Part shown: positions 1 to 12,974 of the stretch, piece after piece | How the letters are laid out: every line of letters begins with the position of its first letter | How positions within the stretch are numbered: the first letter of the stretch is position 1 | Source of the DNA: Cristatella mucedo | Taxonomy: Eukaryota; Bryozoa; Phylactolaemata; Cristatellidae | DNA: 62,000 nt | Assembly: GCA_009760855.2 (NCBI GenBank) | Contig: WPIO01000054.1 | Location: 2,240,001 to 2,302,000, forward strand | Direction: 5' to 3' | Position numbers and translations under genes: made by a program | Notes under the pieces: model-generated | Seen by the model: only the letters and a program-made list of their open reading frames with translations | The model's database searches: none | What the model was told of the DNA's origin: nothing

Positions 1-880
1 CTGCTGCTGCTGCTGCTGCTGCCGCAGCAGTTGTCTGTGCGCGGGAGTTTCGCCTCGAAGTCTTTACAGTCAGATGACGGCACGGCTCCTGGATGACGGC
101 ACAACACACGACTACTCCGTTTCACACGCAAGTGATGGTAAAAAAAAGAGAGCGAGTGCGTAGGAGTTCGTCACGTTTGAGACGGCGCCCGGAAAGCCGC
201 GCCGCAGCTTGCTCGGGCGCTCCGTGCTCGGGCTCACGGGCCTTTCCGATCGCCTATAGCTTTTCTGCAGATGTGCATTCATGCGGATGCAGTTGCAGTG
301 GTACGCTGGCATGCTGGGAGCTGAGCGCCTCGCGCGCAGAGAGCGCACTGAGAGAGCGCCACGAGCAAGCTGCGAGCTCTCTCGCCGAAACGCTGCATCG
401 AAGCTAGCAGCCCGGATGCACCCAAGCGCCAAGCGCCATGTTGAATTGGAATTATCGCCTCTGCTGCTTTTAGATGAGGTCGAATTCGAGCTCAATCGCT
501 CGCAGCGCTCGATCGCGTCGTCGCTCGCTGCACGGCGTGAGCACGCCCAGAGCGCCGAGTCTTTCAGCAGAAGCTCGGCGCTTGATTTATTTTCGTTTTA
601 CTTCTGTACACCAAAAGCCTGAAACTCGATAGATTAGCACGTGGCAGCCGCTGGGCCTGTTCGATTCAACGGGATTAACGCGCCGGATTGACTCAGTGAA
701 AAAATTCATATCTGCGCCTGGTGGACGTGCATGTGCGCGGTGTGCGTGTGGTCCGCTCGTACACAGCTCATCGTATGCCTAAGCTCGCTGCGACCCGGCG
801 AATGTCAGATGACGCCGAGCTTCGTCTTGTCGTGCCCAGCACGACAATCTTCTCGAGAAACTCGATGAACTGCGAAGAAT
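1..880. other. GC-rich block, no recognisable gene
   Basis: The window opens with a short CTG triplet run (1-28). GC-rich, CpG-containing sequence follows to about 620, then less biased sequence to about 880. Open frames exist on both strands (for example 93-407 + and 112-495 -), but they overlap each other, are serine/arginine/alanine-rich as expected of GC-rich DNA, and match no family I recognise. The block could be a promoter or untranslated first exon; no function is assigned. Confidence 0.3.
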
Positions 881-889
881 GAATAGAGT

Positions 890-1356
890 TACAGACATAC
901 TTTTTGTAGGCATGCATGTATGTATCTCCGTCTGTAACTCCACAAAGTCATAGAGACCATGTGGGTGTTACGAAGGAGAGTTTTGTATAGCGCACTCACA
1001 GCCTAAGCGGCTTTCGGCGAGCTTTCGGTAGCCAAGAGACTTCGTCTCACTCAACAAAGAGAAAGTGGGAAGCATAGCAGAGTCAGGAGAGCAGTTGAGG
1101 TAGTGAGTAGCATGGAAGTAGCAGCTCAGGATCGCTGAGAAGGACGAGCCATAGTCGGCAGCAGGAGAGTAGTTGTCGCTGGGTAAGAATTGTGGAAGCG
1201 AGTTCCACAGTCCGGGACCTGCAGAGCAGAAGCATCTGTCGCCAACGGTCTTTAAGCGGAGGAATGGAACAGCTAATTTATTGTCCACACAGGACCTGAG
1301 GGCGCGAAGAGGCTGAAACTGGTGCAGCACTTCAGCTAGGTACGATGGAGCCAAGC
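890..1356 (-). mobile_element. LINE-B 3' fragment (RT C-terminus and 3' tail)
   Basis: The minus strand encodes the C-terminal end of a CR1/L2-type LINE polyprotein: a LAEVLHQFQPLRALRS-type segment, then FLRLKTVGDR, then GLWNSLPQFL (frame 968-1354). It is followed towards lower coordinates by a 3' tail carrying TGGAGTTACAGACGGAGATA. Related copies occur at 8573, 16675, 18130, 34435, 40305, 59935 and 60710. The 5' end stops at a GCCAAGCCGTGG motif next to a LINE-A tail. It is a dead 5' truncated copy with no RT catalytic core. Confidence 0.85.
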
Positions 1357-1375
1357 CGTGGCATCGATATCGGAG

Positions 1376-1690
1376 GGTAATAGTAACAATAATAATAGTA
1401 CAATTGATATAGCGCCCTCAAGGAACTCAATATCTTCCTCGGCACTTTTCACATGCTGCGAAGGAAGCACGATCGAATGGTTAGTGGAGGCATGCTCGAT
1501 AAACAGCAAGAATAGGATGGATAAGGGTAACGTGCACAGGGTCAGCATGCCAATATGGCTAGTGACAGCATGCACAGTGTCAGCACGCACGAAGGAGGAT
1601 GAATAGCAGGGACCCACTTGCATGCCGTGATAAATAGATGCGTTTTCAGTTTCTTTTTGAATGTGGACAAGTCGGGGCAGTGTCATCGAG
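1376..1690 (-). mobile_element. LINE-A 3' tail fragment
   Basis: On the minus strand this is the 3' untranslated end of LINE-A. It shows the AATAATAAT-type terminus, the ATAGCGCCCTCAAGGAACTC block, CACGATCGAATGGTTAGT, and the GTGCACAGGGTCAGCATGC segment found in all LINE-A copies. It ends near the last codons of the RT frame, so it is a severely 5' truncated insertion. It abuts LINE-B; the order of insertion is not resolved. Confidence 0.8.
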
Positions 1691-1711
1691 CCCCTCTTGA
1701 AAGTTTCTCCA

Positions 1712-2206
1712 TTGAGCTCCCTCCTCCCGGCTTACCTCCTCCTCCTCACCTCTCCCTCCCTCACCTCCTCCTCACCTCTCCTCCTCCTCACCTCTCCTTC
1801 ACTCACTCCTCCTCCTCCCTGCTACGCCCCCTCATCCAGTCCTGTCTACCGTTTCAGTTTCAGTTTCAGTTCGCCAGACCAAAGTCCCCGCCGCAGTACC
1901 TACCGGGTCCCCAAAAGCCAGCGATTCCCTAATAAGGTTGCGGCGGCCATTACGAAGCGAAACAGGGAAGCGAATCCAGGCAACGAGCGGGTTCAAGGGG
2001 CGCGCGCGACTGCGTCCTCGGCAGGCCTGCCACACTCTCTGCCGAGGTGCGGCCTGCCGAGGTACAGCGAGCGAAAGCCACGCTTTTTTTTTGCAGCGAA
2101 GCCTCAGATGCCATTCAAGCGGGTCCGAGCGGGTCTCACCGTGCAGGCGGCCAAACCCTTAAAAGATGGCGCCTGCATTGAACTTCAATGTGCATAAACT
2201 CTTAAT

Positions 2207-2208
<2 letters not shown>
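1712..2208. other. Pyrimidine-rich CCTCCTC tract and unassigned sequence
   Basis: From 1712 to about 1835 the + strand is an irregular CCTCCTC/CACCTCTCC tract, followed by a short GTTTCA repeat (about 1850-1870). The remainder to the CT microsatellite holds no recognised gene. Open frames here are proline/serine/leucine low-complexity artefacts. Confidence 0.5.
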
Positions 2209-2247
<39 letters not shown>

Positions 2248-2265
2248 ATTTCTCTCTCTCTCTCT

Positions 2266-2296
<31 letters not shown>

Positions 2297-2326
2297 CCGC
2301 TCTCTCTCTCTCTCTCTCTCTCTCTC
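2209..2326. repeat. (CT)n microsatellite
   Basis: About 118 bp of nearly pure CT dinucleotide with a few interruptions (TTTATTT near 2247, CCCGC near 2297). The open frame of alternating Ser-Leu it produces is not a protein. Confidence 0.98.
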
Positions 2327-2641
2327 GTGTGTGTTCAGTGCTCAAGGTCCAACAGAGAGGAAAAATAGATTACATAGCGGATATAGGCATGCGATAATAG
2401 CGGACATGGATTTCCGATAATAGCGGGCATTGATCCGCTGGCTTCGTCTTCCACTCTTCCCTCAATCTGAGCCGGAAGTGAAAGCGAAGCTTCCGGAGGC
2501 TTCTAGAGCAACATCTGAAGGAGCAAAGTAGCGGCACGTGGTCACGAACTTCTCGCGCTTCATGCGGCCGAGCCGAAGGCTTCTCTCTTGATCTATTTAC
2601 CGGAGGCTGAAATTTGAAGTGCTGCTCGATTACTGAGACGT

Positions 2642-2805
2642 GATGGCACACTAGGTAAGGCGGTTGCTTTCACGACCTCTGTCCCGTGGTCGTGGGTTCG
2701 ATTCCTGTGGTGGGCGATACTTTATGGCCACTGCAAGCGGTGGTGATAGCCGTAAAGGCTCTTCCGTCGCTATACAAAAAGAGGCTGTTTAATCAGCTAG
2801 GATTT
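2642..2805 (+). mobile_element. SINE-A (tRNA-derived), + copy
   Basis: The head has a tRNA-like A-box region (CACTAGGTAAGGCGGTTGC) and a B-box-like GTGGGTTCGATTCC. A conserved body follows (CCACTGCAAGCGGTGGTGAT) and an end of CGCTATACAAAAAG then AATCAGCTAG. Close relatives lie at 14655 (+), 7372 (-) and 37425 (+), with weaker ones at 21010 (+) and 39035 (-). RNA polymerase III transcription is inferred from the two boxes. The tRNA part does not fold into a convincing intact tRNA with a matching acceptor stem, so I call it a SINE rather than a tRNA gene. Confidence 0.85.
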
Positions 2806-2809
2806 TCTT

Positions 2810-4230
2810 TTTTTACTGGAACTCACACGACAGCAGACAGTTTCGCAGCAATTTCGTAGCGTCCGTCACCCGACCGCCTTTGCCGTTGCATCGCTCGTGT
2901 GGTGCGCCGCGTGCGTGCTGGAAAGCGCGTTAGTTACGGAAATATGGCGGGCGGTGCACGAAAGATGGCGGACGGGCACTCACTTGGATGACTTACAGCA
3001 ACGAAGTTATGCAGCCGTGTCATCGTACTTAGCTTAAGTTGACGTTCACAGTGCGAGCGACCTAAGTTGTTGACTAAATGGGGAATTGGGTCGGCACGTG
3101 TGCCTATCTTGAATTTTTATAATTATTTATGTATTTATTATTAATTACTTTGAATGTTTACAAGTGCCGTTGGAGCTGGAGCTTCGGGAATTAATTTGAG
3201 TTGGCATCCGACGAAGGATCCGGATGTGCCAAGAATCTGCGCTCCAGCGCTTCTTACGCAATCGATTTCGGAATGCGTCAAGCTAATTTTTTTTCAGCTG
3301 GGTAGTGCAAGGCGGCTTGACCTCGCCTTAAATGCCTCACCTCCTAAATTAAGGCTGCAGAGCGTGATTGAAAAGCTTCGTTTTCAATGGCCTAGATAAG
3401 TAGATAAGTAGACTTCAAAGAAGGTTGGGCGGCGATAGGTCGCTCTATTTCGCCCGCGCGCGAAATAGAGCGATGAGAGCGCGTAGATACAGTAGCCGCT
3501 GTCCGCTGACGAGCATTTTTGCAGCGAGCTAAAAGTCTCTCCGTCACGCGCGAATGAGCCTCTTGAGCATCGCTGCACTCTGGCCGGACGTGCGGACTTT
3601 GGCAGCCGTCTCGCTGCTACTGAAATCGGGCTCCGAGTCGCCGAGCGCATTTGTTGCGTGGGATAAAATCCAGATGGCATTCGTAGTGAAAGGAATGAAC
3701 TCCTCATTGGATCGTTAGCATCAAAGGTGCTTCCCGTGATAGGAGAGCTACTTCGCTGATGACCTTGTAATTGCCTACAGACCGTAGCGGTCGATTTGAG
3801 ACGCTACGAGCAACGATCCTAGATTGATCGTAAAGGGATCCTTGGATGCTGAGAAGTATGATCCCAATACATACGAGCCTGTCAGTTCTACACCAGCCTA
3901 TAGGAATTTTCAAATCAGGACGCTTCCTGTGTTACTTCCTTGCAGAATTTTCCTAGAAATTGCCGGCCTCGGAAGTCCATCCTATTGGCACGCGACAGAG
4001 TCAGCAATCGAAGACACTCATACTCCTAGTAGCCAGGCTGTCGACGGTAACCGTCTGACGATGGGAGATCGCGAAGCGGCAAATCCGCGATCTGCAGACG
4101 TGCCCAAGATCCAAGCGATCCGTCAATCGATCTGATGCCTCCCGAATGAAAAAAATAAAATGAGACAATCCAGCCACCATCCTTCCTTCCGCTGATCCGT
4201 ATGAGCAGCAGAGCTGCGAAGACGCGTGAC
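2810..4230. other. Unassigned sequence with one perfect hairpin
   Basis: No family is recognisable. The longest frames here begin at non-ATG codons. A perfect inverted repeat lies at 3440-3473 and is listed separately. AATAAAATG at about 4156 would serve as a poly(A) signal if a transcript crosses this region on the + strand, but no exon could be supported. Confidence 0.3.
3440..3473. repeat. Perfect inverted repeat, 14-bp arms
   Basis: The left arm TCGCTCTATTTCGC (3440-3453) and right arm GCGAAATAGAGCGA (3460-3473) are exact reverse complements around a 6-bp CG-rich loop. It could form a hairpin. No terminal repeats or target duplications make it an obvious transposon. Confidence 0.85.
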
Positions 4231-4233
4231 GCT

Positions 4234-4457
4234 CAGTTCGTTCAATCTCTCACAAGTTCTGTCACCCATATTCTGTCACCCAATTCGTTCAATCTCTCTC
4301 AAGTTCTGTCACCCATATTCTGTCACCCAATTCGTTCAATCTCTCTCAAGTTCTGTCACCCATATTCTGTCACCCAATTCGTTCAATCTCTCTCAAGTTC
4401 TGTCACCCATATTCTGTCACCCAATTCGTTCAATCTCTCTCAAGTTCTGTCACCCAT
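4234..4457 (+). repeat. 47-bp tandem repeat, about 4.5 copies
   Basis: The unit of 47 bp contains two TCTGTCACCC boxes (TCTGTCACCCATAT then TCTGTCACCCAATT) followed by CGTTCAATCTCTCTCAAGT. Full copies start near 4258, 4305, 4352 and 4399 and are almost identical, implying recent expansion. Because 47 is not a multiple of 3 and all three + frames stay open, the array creates artificial open frames. Confidence 0.95.
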
Positions 4458-4735
4458 TTGCGGGTCGTTGATATTCAGTGAAAGCTGTCAGCGGCTGCTT
4501 AAACGACTTTCAAGCTGAGCAACCATTTTTCTTTAAAGCGAAGGGCAACTATACGTGAATCCTGAAAGCTGAACAATACGCATTTACACTGAGCACGAAT
4601 TATATAGAATGCATTGTGTGCCCCCATGCCTTTTACAAACGTCATGCACACCATGTGACACCTGTGACTCTATAGCTTGCTTTCGTTTGGATGATGCACT
4701 GCAGATCAGTGAGAAACTTTTCGCACGCACGAACG

Positions 4736-5696
<961 letters not shown>

Positions 5697-5699
5697 TGG

Positions 5700-7371
<1,672 letters not shown>

Positions 7372-7525
7372 TAGCTAATTGAACAGCCTCATTCGGGATA
7401 GTCGTAGAAGAGCCTTTACAGGCTATTCCCTCACCGCTTGCAGTTCGCAATAAAGGATCGCCCACTGCAGGATTCGAAATGTTGACCTGGGTCTTGAAAA
7501 GCGAGCACCTGACCTCCTGGGCTAG
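7372..7525 (-). mobile_element. SINE-A, diverged minus-strand copy
   Basis: This is the reverse complement of the SINE-A layout: AGCTAATTGAACAGCCTC at the tail end, ACCGCTTGCAGT body, GGATCGCCCACTGCAGGATTCGAA over the B box, and GCACCTGACCTCCTGGGCTAG at the A-box end. It is clearly more diverged than the copy at 14655. Confidence 0.7.
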
Positions 7526-7937
7526 CAGGGTCCATTAGCCCAGCATGTTCGATTGCAGCCGGCGCTTCGAGCTGCTGGAGGCATGCTTGAGTCAGCGCCC
7601 GCATAAGAAGCGCCCCATTTAGAGCTCACTCTCAGCACAAGCCGAGTCGTTGGCCCAGCCAAACGTCCGGCTTTGGACCCATTCTGCGGTCTGTCTTGGA
7701 CATTTCGTCTACATCAAAACATTTGTGGCAGTAAGTACATCCTACCTCCCCCCCCCCCCCCGTATCGGGCGGGCCAAGGCACTGCACAGGCTGCTAGTCG
7801 TTGCAAATGCTGTCTATGTTTTTTGTCTCTGTTCACTGTTTAGCAGCCCCTGACCAAAGTTCAAAGTCACCGGTGGCCGGCGAATAGGCATCAATGATAG
7901 TGTATCATAATCAATAGTATATAGATGTCGATATGTC

Positions 7938-7938
<1 letters not shown>
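7526..7938. other. Unassigned sequence
   Basis: No gene recognised. A homopolymer run of about 14 C lies near 7747-7762. Confidence 0.3.
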
Positions 7939-8035
<97 letters not shown>

Positions 8036-8038
8036 CAT
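7939..8038. repeat. (CA)n microsatellite with AT end
   Basis: Pure AC dinucleotide from 7939 to about 8025, running into ATATATATAC. The Cys-Val frame on the other strand is an artefact. Confidence 0.97.
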
Positions 8039-8039
8039 A

Positions 8040-8572
8040 TACTACTTAAGTAGCTCACTATCATTCTTACAGTCTTCTAGAGCGCTAATTGCAACAATCC
8101 TTCCAAGGTTAAAGGTTCGCACTGGTGCCACTGAACTCAAGCCATCGGGCTGCAGCCACTGAGCTACTGAGCCACTGAACGGCAGCCAGACGTTGGGCAT
8201 TATCTTGTTAGATACCCGAGACAGCAGGTTGTTTGACCTTGACCCGAGACTGCAGGGCTGACCTAGAGAAGCCAGGCAGAAGCAGGTTCGGCCTTCTAAT
8301 CGCGGCCGAGACTCCCCAGCCTTCGAACTTGGTGGGTGCCCTTGAAGCCGACTGCATGACATCTGTCTCGCCAGAGCCTTATGACCAGACGTAAAACAAC
8401 TCTCCCAGGAAAGCCTGTTACTGCTTGAGTGGTTTAGTGGCTTTGGACCTTTGGACGGCATTTTTTCTCTGCAGCTTCCTGATTTAAAAGGCGCTAAGCT
8501 TGTGTACAACGCAATGAGCCTGTGTACGATGCTATGAAGATCTTTCGGAGTAGTTCAAGAGGTCATTTTCTA
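8040..8572. other. Unassigned sequence
   Basis: A 155-codon minus-strand frame (8042-8509) exists but shows no domain, membrane segment or family signature that I recognise. I do not call it a gene. Confidence 0.3.
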
Positions 8573-8835
8573 AAGCAACGACTTATACTCTCTCGCTGCC
8601 GATTGTGGGTGCATTCTGTCCAGCCGTCTTGAGCTGCAACTTCCAGTCTAGCCACTACCTCGACTGATCTTCTGACTAAGAAATGCTTGCCACTTTGTCC
8701 TTGTTGAGTGATATGAAGTCTGCTGGCTACCGCTTGCATACTAAAAGACTCTCATGATTTGAGTTCGCAATCGAAACTGCTACAAACTGTGACAGACCCC
8801 AAGTCCTTGTGGCTTTGTGAAGTTAAAGGTGGAGG
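8573..8835 (+). mobile_element. LINE-B 3' end, diverged
   Basis: The plus strand carries the LINE-B tail: CTCTCGCTGCCGATTGTGGGT (compare the copy at 16675), then CACTACCTCGACTG, TGAGTGATATGAAGTCTGCT, GGCTACCG, and a worn TTGTGGCTTTGTGAAGTTA end. Only the last codons and 3' tail remain. Confidence 0.65.
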
Positions 8836-8881
8836 AGATACATCGTATTGCTTTGGACACATGATCATGTCAGTAATTAGT

Positions 8882-10280
8882 GATAATAACAATACATTTG
8901 ATATAGCGCCATCAGTGACTCAATCTCTTTCAAGGCATTTCAAAGTTGCTGCAAAGAAAGCACGATCGAATGGTTAGTTGAAGAATACTTAATAAACGGT
9001 AAGAATAACATGGTTGAGGGTGACATGCACAGGATCAGCATGCAAGTATTGTTGGTGGCAGCATGCAAAGTGTCGGCACGGATAAACACTGAGGTCAAAT
9101 CACAGAAAACAACTAAATGCTGTGATAAATAGATGCGTTTTTAGTTTCTTTTTAAATGTGGTTAAGTTGCAAGATGTCGTGACTCAAGTCGGATGTGAGT
9201 TCCCGGCTTCGGGAGCATACAAACTAAAGGGACGATCTCCAAAGGATTTGAGGTCTGTACGAGGTATAGTTTCGAGGTACAGGTTCGAGGTATAGGTGCA
9301 AGATTAGATTCCGAAAAGCGGGTGGTACGATACTTAGTCTCGTAGGCGAATAGATCTGATAGGTAGGCTGGGGACAGAGAAAGAAAGGACCTAAAAATGA
9401 GTGACAAAACCTTGGAGTCGATGCTTTGCTTGGCTGGGAGCCAGTGCAGGTCGGCGAGAAGGTGGGCAATGTGGCAACTGCGAAGCTCACGACAGACGAG
9501 CCTAGCTACAGAGTTTTGCCAGCCGTAGGCGCCTTATCGCACTGGCCGGTAAACCAACAAGCAGTGAGTTAAAGAAGTGAAGAGGGGATGTCACAAGTGC
9601 ATAGACCAAACTAGATAGGGTATCCCTGTCTAAGCAAGCCCGAATATTAGCAATGTTATGGGGTATCCCTGTTTAAGCAAGCCCGAATCTTAGCAATTTC
9701 ATGTAGCTGGAAGAAGGCAGACTTGACTATGGAGCTGATGTGGTCCTCTAACAGAGGGCCACTCTGGAACATGACACCTAGATTTAGTGCAAATTCATTA
9801 GGAGATATGCTGGCAGAGCCAATTTTGAGAGTCAGTTTTTCCAATCTCTGAATCACACTGGGTTTGCCCATAACTAGTAAGTTAGTTTCATCATCGTTTA
9901 GTTTTAGAAAATTTGCTGCCATCCATGTGCAGATGTCATCAATACATGCAACAAGTGAGTTGAGAGAATTTGAGGTGCTCGAAGGCCGAGAGGGATCAAA
10001 GCAAAGGTACAACTGAGTGTCATCCGCATAGAAGTGAAAGCCTAGATTGTGCTTGGCAATCACGTCGGCAAGAGGGAGAGTATAAACCGTGAAAAGATCA
10101 GGACCTAGCGCACGGTGCCCCGAGGTGCCCCATATTTCAGAGGTACTTCAGATGATCTTTGTCCATTCACGTCAATACTCTGGAGTCACTGAGACGCTGG
10201 ACATGAAACACTGCAATGCTGTGCCAGTGGTGCCGAGGTGAGATGAGAGGCACTCAAGAAAGACAGCTGGTGATCGATTG
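8882..10280 (-). mobile_element. LINE-A copy 1, 3' part (host of nested insertion)
   Basis: Minus-strand LINE-A begins at its 3' terminus near 8882 (TGATATAGCGCCATCAGTGAC) and runs through the 3' tail and RT C-terminus into the RT core. The minus frame 9656-10063 shows [14 protein letters not shown], the YADD catalytic box of reverse transcriptase. The copy is frameshifted and stopped in several places and carries a local duplication near 9620-9680 (GGGTATCCCTGT occurs twice). It is interrupted at 10280 by an oppositely oriented LINE-A and resumes at 11990. Together with 11990-12779 and 12975-14150 it forms one long element. Confidence 0.88.
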
Positions 10281-11989
10281 TATGCATAACTAACATCATT
10301 AATATGTCATTAGCCCCAGGTCATGTCCCAGCACCTTTCAAAAAAGCTGTAGTCAGGCCATTTCTCAAGAAAGGGACACTAGACCAAGAGAACTTGAGCA
10401 ACTACCGCCCAGTCTCCCTTCTACCATTCCTATCAAAGACACTGGAACGGGTCGTGGCAGACCAGCTGAACTCGTATATCGAAACCTCACACCTTGCTAA
10501 TAAGTTCCAGTCTGGCTTTAGAGCTAATCACTCCACAGAGTCAGCATTGCTTCGGGTATACAACGACCTACTTAGGAATGCAGACATGGGTAGAGTGTCT
10601 CTTCTTGTTTTGCTCGATCTTTCGGCAGCTTTTGATACCATCGATCACAAAGTTCTTCTAGAGCGCCTCTCATCTCGCCTGGGCATCACTGGCATTGCTC
10701 TACAGTGGTTCAGGTCCTATCTCAGTGGGAGACTCCTGAGTATTGACGTGAATGGACAAAGATCATCTGAAGTACCTCAGAAATATGGAGTACCTTGGGG
10801 CTCTGTGCTAGGTCCGGTTGTTTTCACGGTTTATACTCTCCCTCTTGCTGATGTGATTGCCAAGCACAATCTAGTCTTTCACTTCTATGCGGATGACACT
10901 CAGTTGTACCTTTGCTTTGATCCCTCTCGGCCTTCGAGCACCTCAAATTCTCTCAACTCACTTGTTGCATGTATTGATGACATCCGCACATGGATGGCAG
11001 CAAATCTTCTAAAACTAAACGATGATGAAACTAACTTACTAGTTATGGGCAAACCCAGTTTGATTCAGAGATTGGAAAGGCTGACTCTCAAAATTGGCTC
11101 TGCCAGCATATCTCCTGTCGAATCAGATCGAAATCTAGGTGTTATTTTCCAAAGCGACCTCTCGTTAGACGACCATATCTGCTCCACAGTCAAATCTGCA
11201 TATTTTTAGGTACATAACATTGCTAAAATTCGGGCTTGTTTAGATAAGGATACCACGTCTAAGTTGGTCCATGCATTCGTGACATCCCGTCTCGACTTCT
11301 GCAACTCACTGCTTACTGGCCTACCAGCATGTGCGATTAGGCGATTGCAGCTGGTGCAAAACTTGGCAGCTAGGCTTGTCTGTCGTGAGCGTCGCAGTTG
11401 CCACATTACTCCACTTCTCGCCGACCTGCACTGGCTACCAGTCAAGCAACGGATTGACTTCAAGGTCTTGTCGCTCACTTTTAGGTCCCTTCATTCTATG
11501 GCGCCAGCCTATCTCTCGGATATACTCCCCCATCAGGCCAAGCATCGTACCACCTGCTTTTCGGAATCCAACAGTCTACCAATACCTCGTACAAACCTTA
11601 AATCCTTTGGAGACCGTGCATTTAGTTCGTATGCTCCCAAAGCCTGGAACTCCCTCCCGACCTGCTTCAGAACATCCCCTGATCTGACCACATTTAAAAG
11701 GAACTTAAAAACACACCTATTTAGGACAGCATTTAGTGGGTCCCTGTGATTCGTCCTTCACGTGCTTATACGTGCTGACACTGTGCATGCTGCCACTAGT
11801 CACATTTGCATGCTGACCCTGTGCATGTCACCCCTAACCATGTTATTCATTTTTTTGTTTTTAAATCATGATTTTACTTACCATCTAATTGCATTTCCCT
11901 TTGCAACAAATGTAAAGCGCCTAGAAAGAGATTGAGTTCTCTGAGGGTGCTTTATCAAGTGCATTATTATTATTACTATTATTATTATC
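10281..11989 (+). mobile_element. LINE-A copy 2, 5' truncated, nested in copy 1
   Basis: This plus-strand element starts at the endonuclease-RT linker (CATAACTAACATCATTAAT) and runs to a terminal ATT repeat at about 11965-11989. The RT frame 10304-11749 reads [62 protein letters not shown] and [12 protein letters not shown], then the C-terminal [15 protein letters not shown] and AWNSLPTCF segments. The frame is broken by one TAG at 11207-11209, where other copies have a Gln codon; both halves are in the same frame. The 3' tail contains TAAAGCGCCTAGAAAGAGATT. It is an L2/CR1-clade LINE by motif likeness. Confidence 0.92.
10304..11749 (+). pseudogene. LINE-A reverse transcriptase frame with one nonsense codon
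   Basis: This is the C-terminal RT region of a non-LTR retrotransposon polyprotein, about 481 codons. RT blocks appear in order: the [12 protein letters not shown] entry block, AAFDTIDH (first catalytic Asp), the P[QW]GSVLGP block (here with Trp in place of the usual Gln), and YADD (catalytic pair). The C-terminal domain ends in RNLKTHLFRTAF. The single in-frame TAG is at 11207. The RT would copy its own RNA at nicked target DNA (family knowledge), but the N-terminal endonuclease is absent here, so this copy cannot be autonomous. The ATG at 10304 lies inside the ancestral polyprotein and is not a natural start. Confidence 0.9.
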
Positions 11990-12779
11990 AAAGTCTGCCG
12001 AAAGATCGAGCGAAACGAGCAGAGAGACTCATCGAAGTCTGCTTTCCTAAGTAGGGCAATACTCACTCGAAGCAATGCTGACTCTATGGAGTCATTAGCT
12101 CTGAGACCAGATTGGAACTTACTGGCAGGAAGAATTTAGCTTGTCTGCAGCCGCTCGCTCGAGTGTCTTTGATTGTAATGCCAGAAGGGAGACAAGGCGG
12201 AGGTTGCTCAAGCCACTTGGTCCAGTGTTGCTTTTTTGAGTGGAGGCCTGCATGCAGCCTCTTTGAAAGGTGCTGGGACATGACCTGGGGCTAATGACAT
12301 CTTTAGGATGCTAGTTATGCTTGGCAGCAGTAGCAGATCGATGCATCCTAGAAGCAGGACAGTGGGAATAGCGTCCAGTGAACTATTCGTCTTCTTTGAT
12401 TGAGATATGAACCCCAAGGTAGAGGTCAATGAAGAAGCTTTTTGAATGCAGACATCGAGGTGCTGCGTGGAATTAAGGAACATTATTCCAGAAAGGATGC
12501 TGCCGTCCTAGAAATGAACTCCGTGATGTTGTCTACCACGTTGACAAAGAAGCTAGAGAAGCAGATAGGCTAGATCATGTCAAGGATCACTAGGTAAGGA
12601 GCTAAGCTGGAAGCGTTAAGGAGATGTTTGATCGTCAACATCAGCATTTTTGGATAGTGCATCTATATTCAACAACTTTTTTTTTATAGAAGCTAGACTT
12701 GGCCTTTGCAAGGACCAATTAGGACGATCTACAGCAGTCCTCGTATACCTGTCAATGGAAGTCAGTCCCGATTTTGTGT
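11990..12779 (-). mobile_element. LINE-A copy 1, middle part (RT N-terminus and linker)
   Basis: Copy 1 resumes at CAAAGTCTGCCGAAAGATCGAG, the same RT position at which the left part stops (compare 49106-49125 in the full copy). It continues through the RT N-terminal region and linker to the TTTTGTGTA site at 12779. Deletions and stops break all frames, so it is decayed. Confidence 0.88.
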
Positions 12780-12974
12780 ATAATAATAATAATAATAATA
12801 ATAATAATTCACTTGATAAAGCGCCCTCGGAGAACTTAATCTCTTTCTAGGCTCTTTACATTTGCTGCAAAGGGAAATGCAATTGAATGGTGAGTAAAAT
12901 CATGCTTGATAAACAAAGAAAATGATTAATATGGTTAGGGGTGACGTGCACAGGGTCAGCATGCAAATGTGGTG
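12780..12974 (-). mobile_element. LINE-A copy 3, 195-bp 3' end nested in copy 1
   Basis: On the minus strand this is only the last 195 bp of LINE-A: an ATT-type terminus (TAATAATAAT, 12780-12808), AAGCGCCCTCGGAGAACTTA, and GTGCACAGGGTCAGCATGC. It splits the endonuclease-side sequence of copy 1. GTGTA flanks both sides (12775-12779 and 12975 area), consistent with a short target-site duplication. Confidence 0.88.

Noticed and set aside
2166-2420. Ser-Leu frame, and similar Arg-Glu frames at 6238-6498 and 16320-16592
   Set aside because: Products of CT/GA microsatellites.
2642-2720. tRNA gene candidates with GGTTCGATTCC-type T-arm (also 14655, 21050, 37450, 35780)
   Set aside because: The sequences recur with the same long non-tRNA tails, and the acceptor stem does not pair convincingly. 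They are SINE heads.
3824-4135. 104-codon plus frame ending near AATAAAATG
   Set aside because: Starts at TTG, not ATG, and no family likeness; kept only as a remark.
4234-4457. CRISPR-like array
   Set aside because: The units are directly contiguous and uniform with no variable spacers, and the genome is eukaryotic.
8042-8509. 155-codon minus-strand frame
   Set aside because: No recognisable domain; the surrounding sequence looks like old repeat-rich intergenic DNA.
10304-11209. Host reverse transcriptase or telomerase gene
   Set aside because: YADD with the [11 protein letters not shown] entry block and a multicopy 3' tail identify a LINE element.
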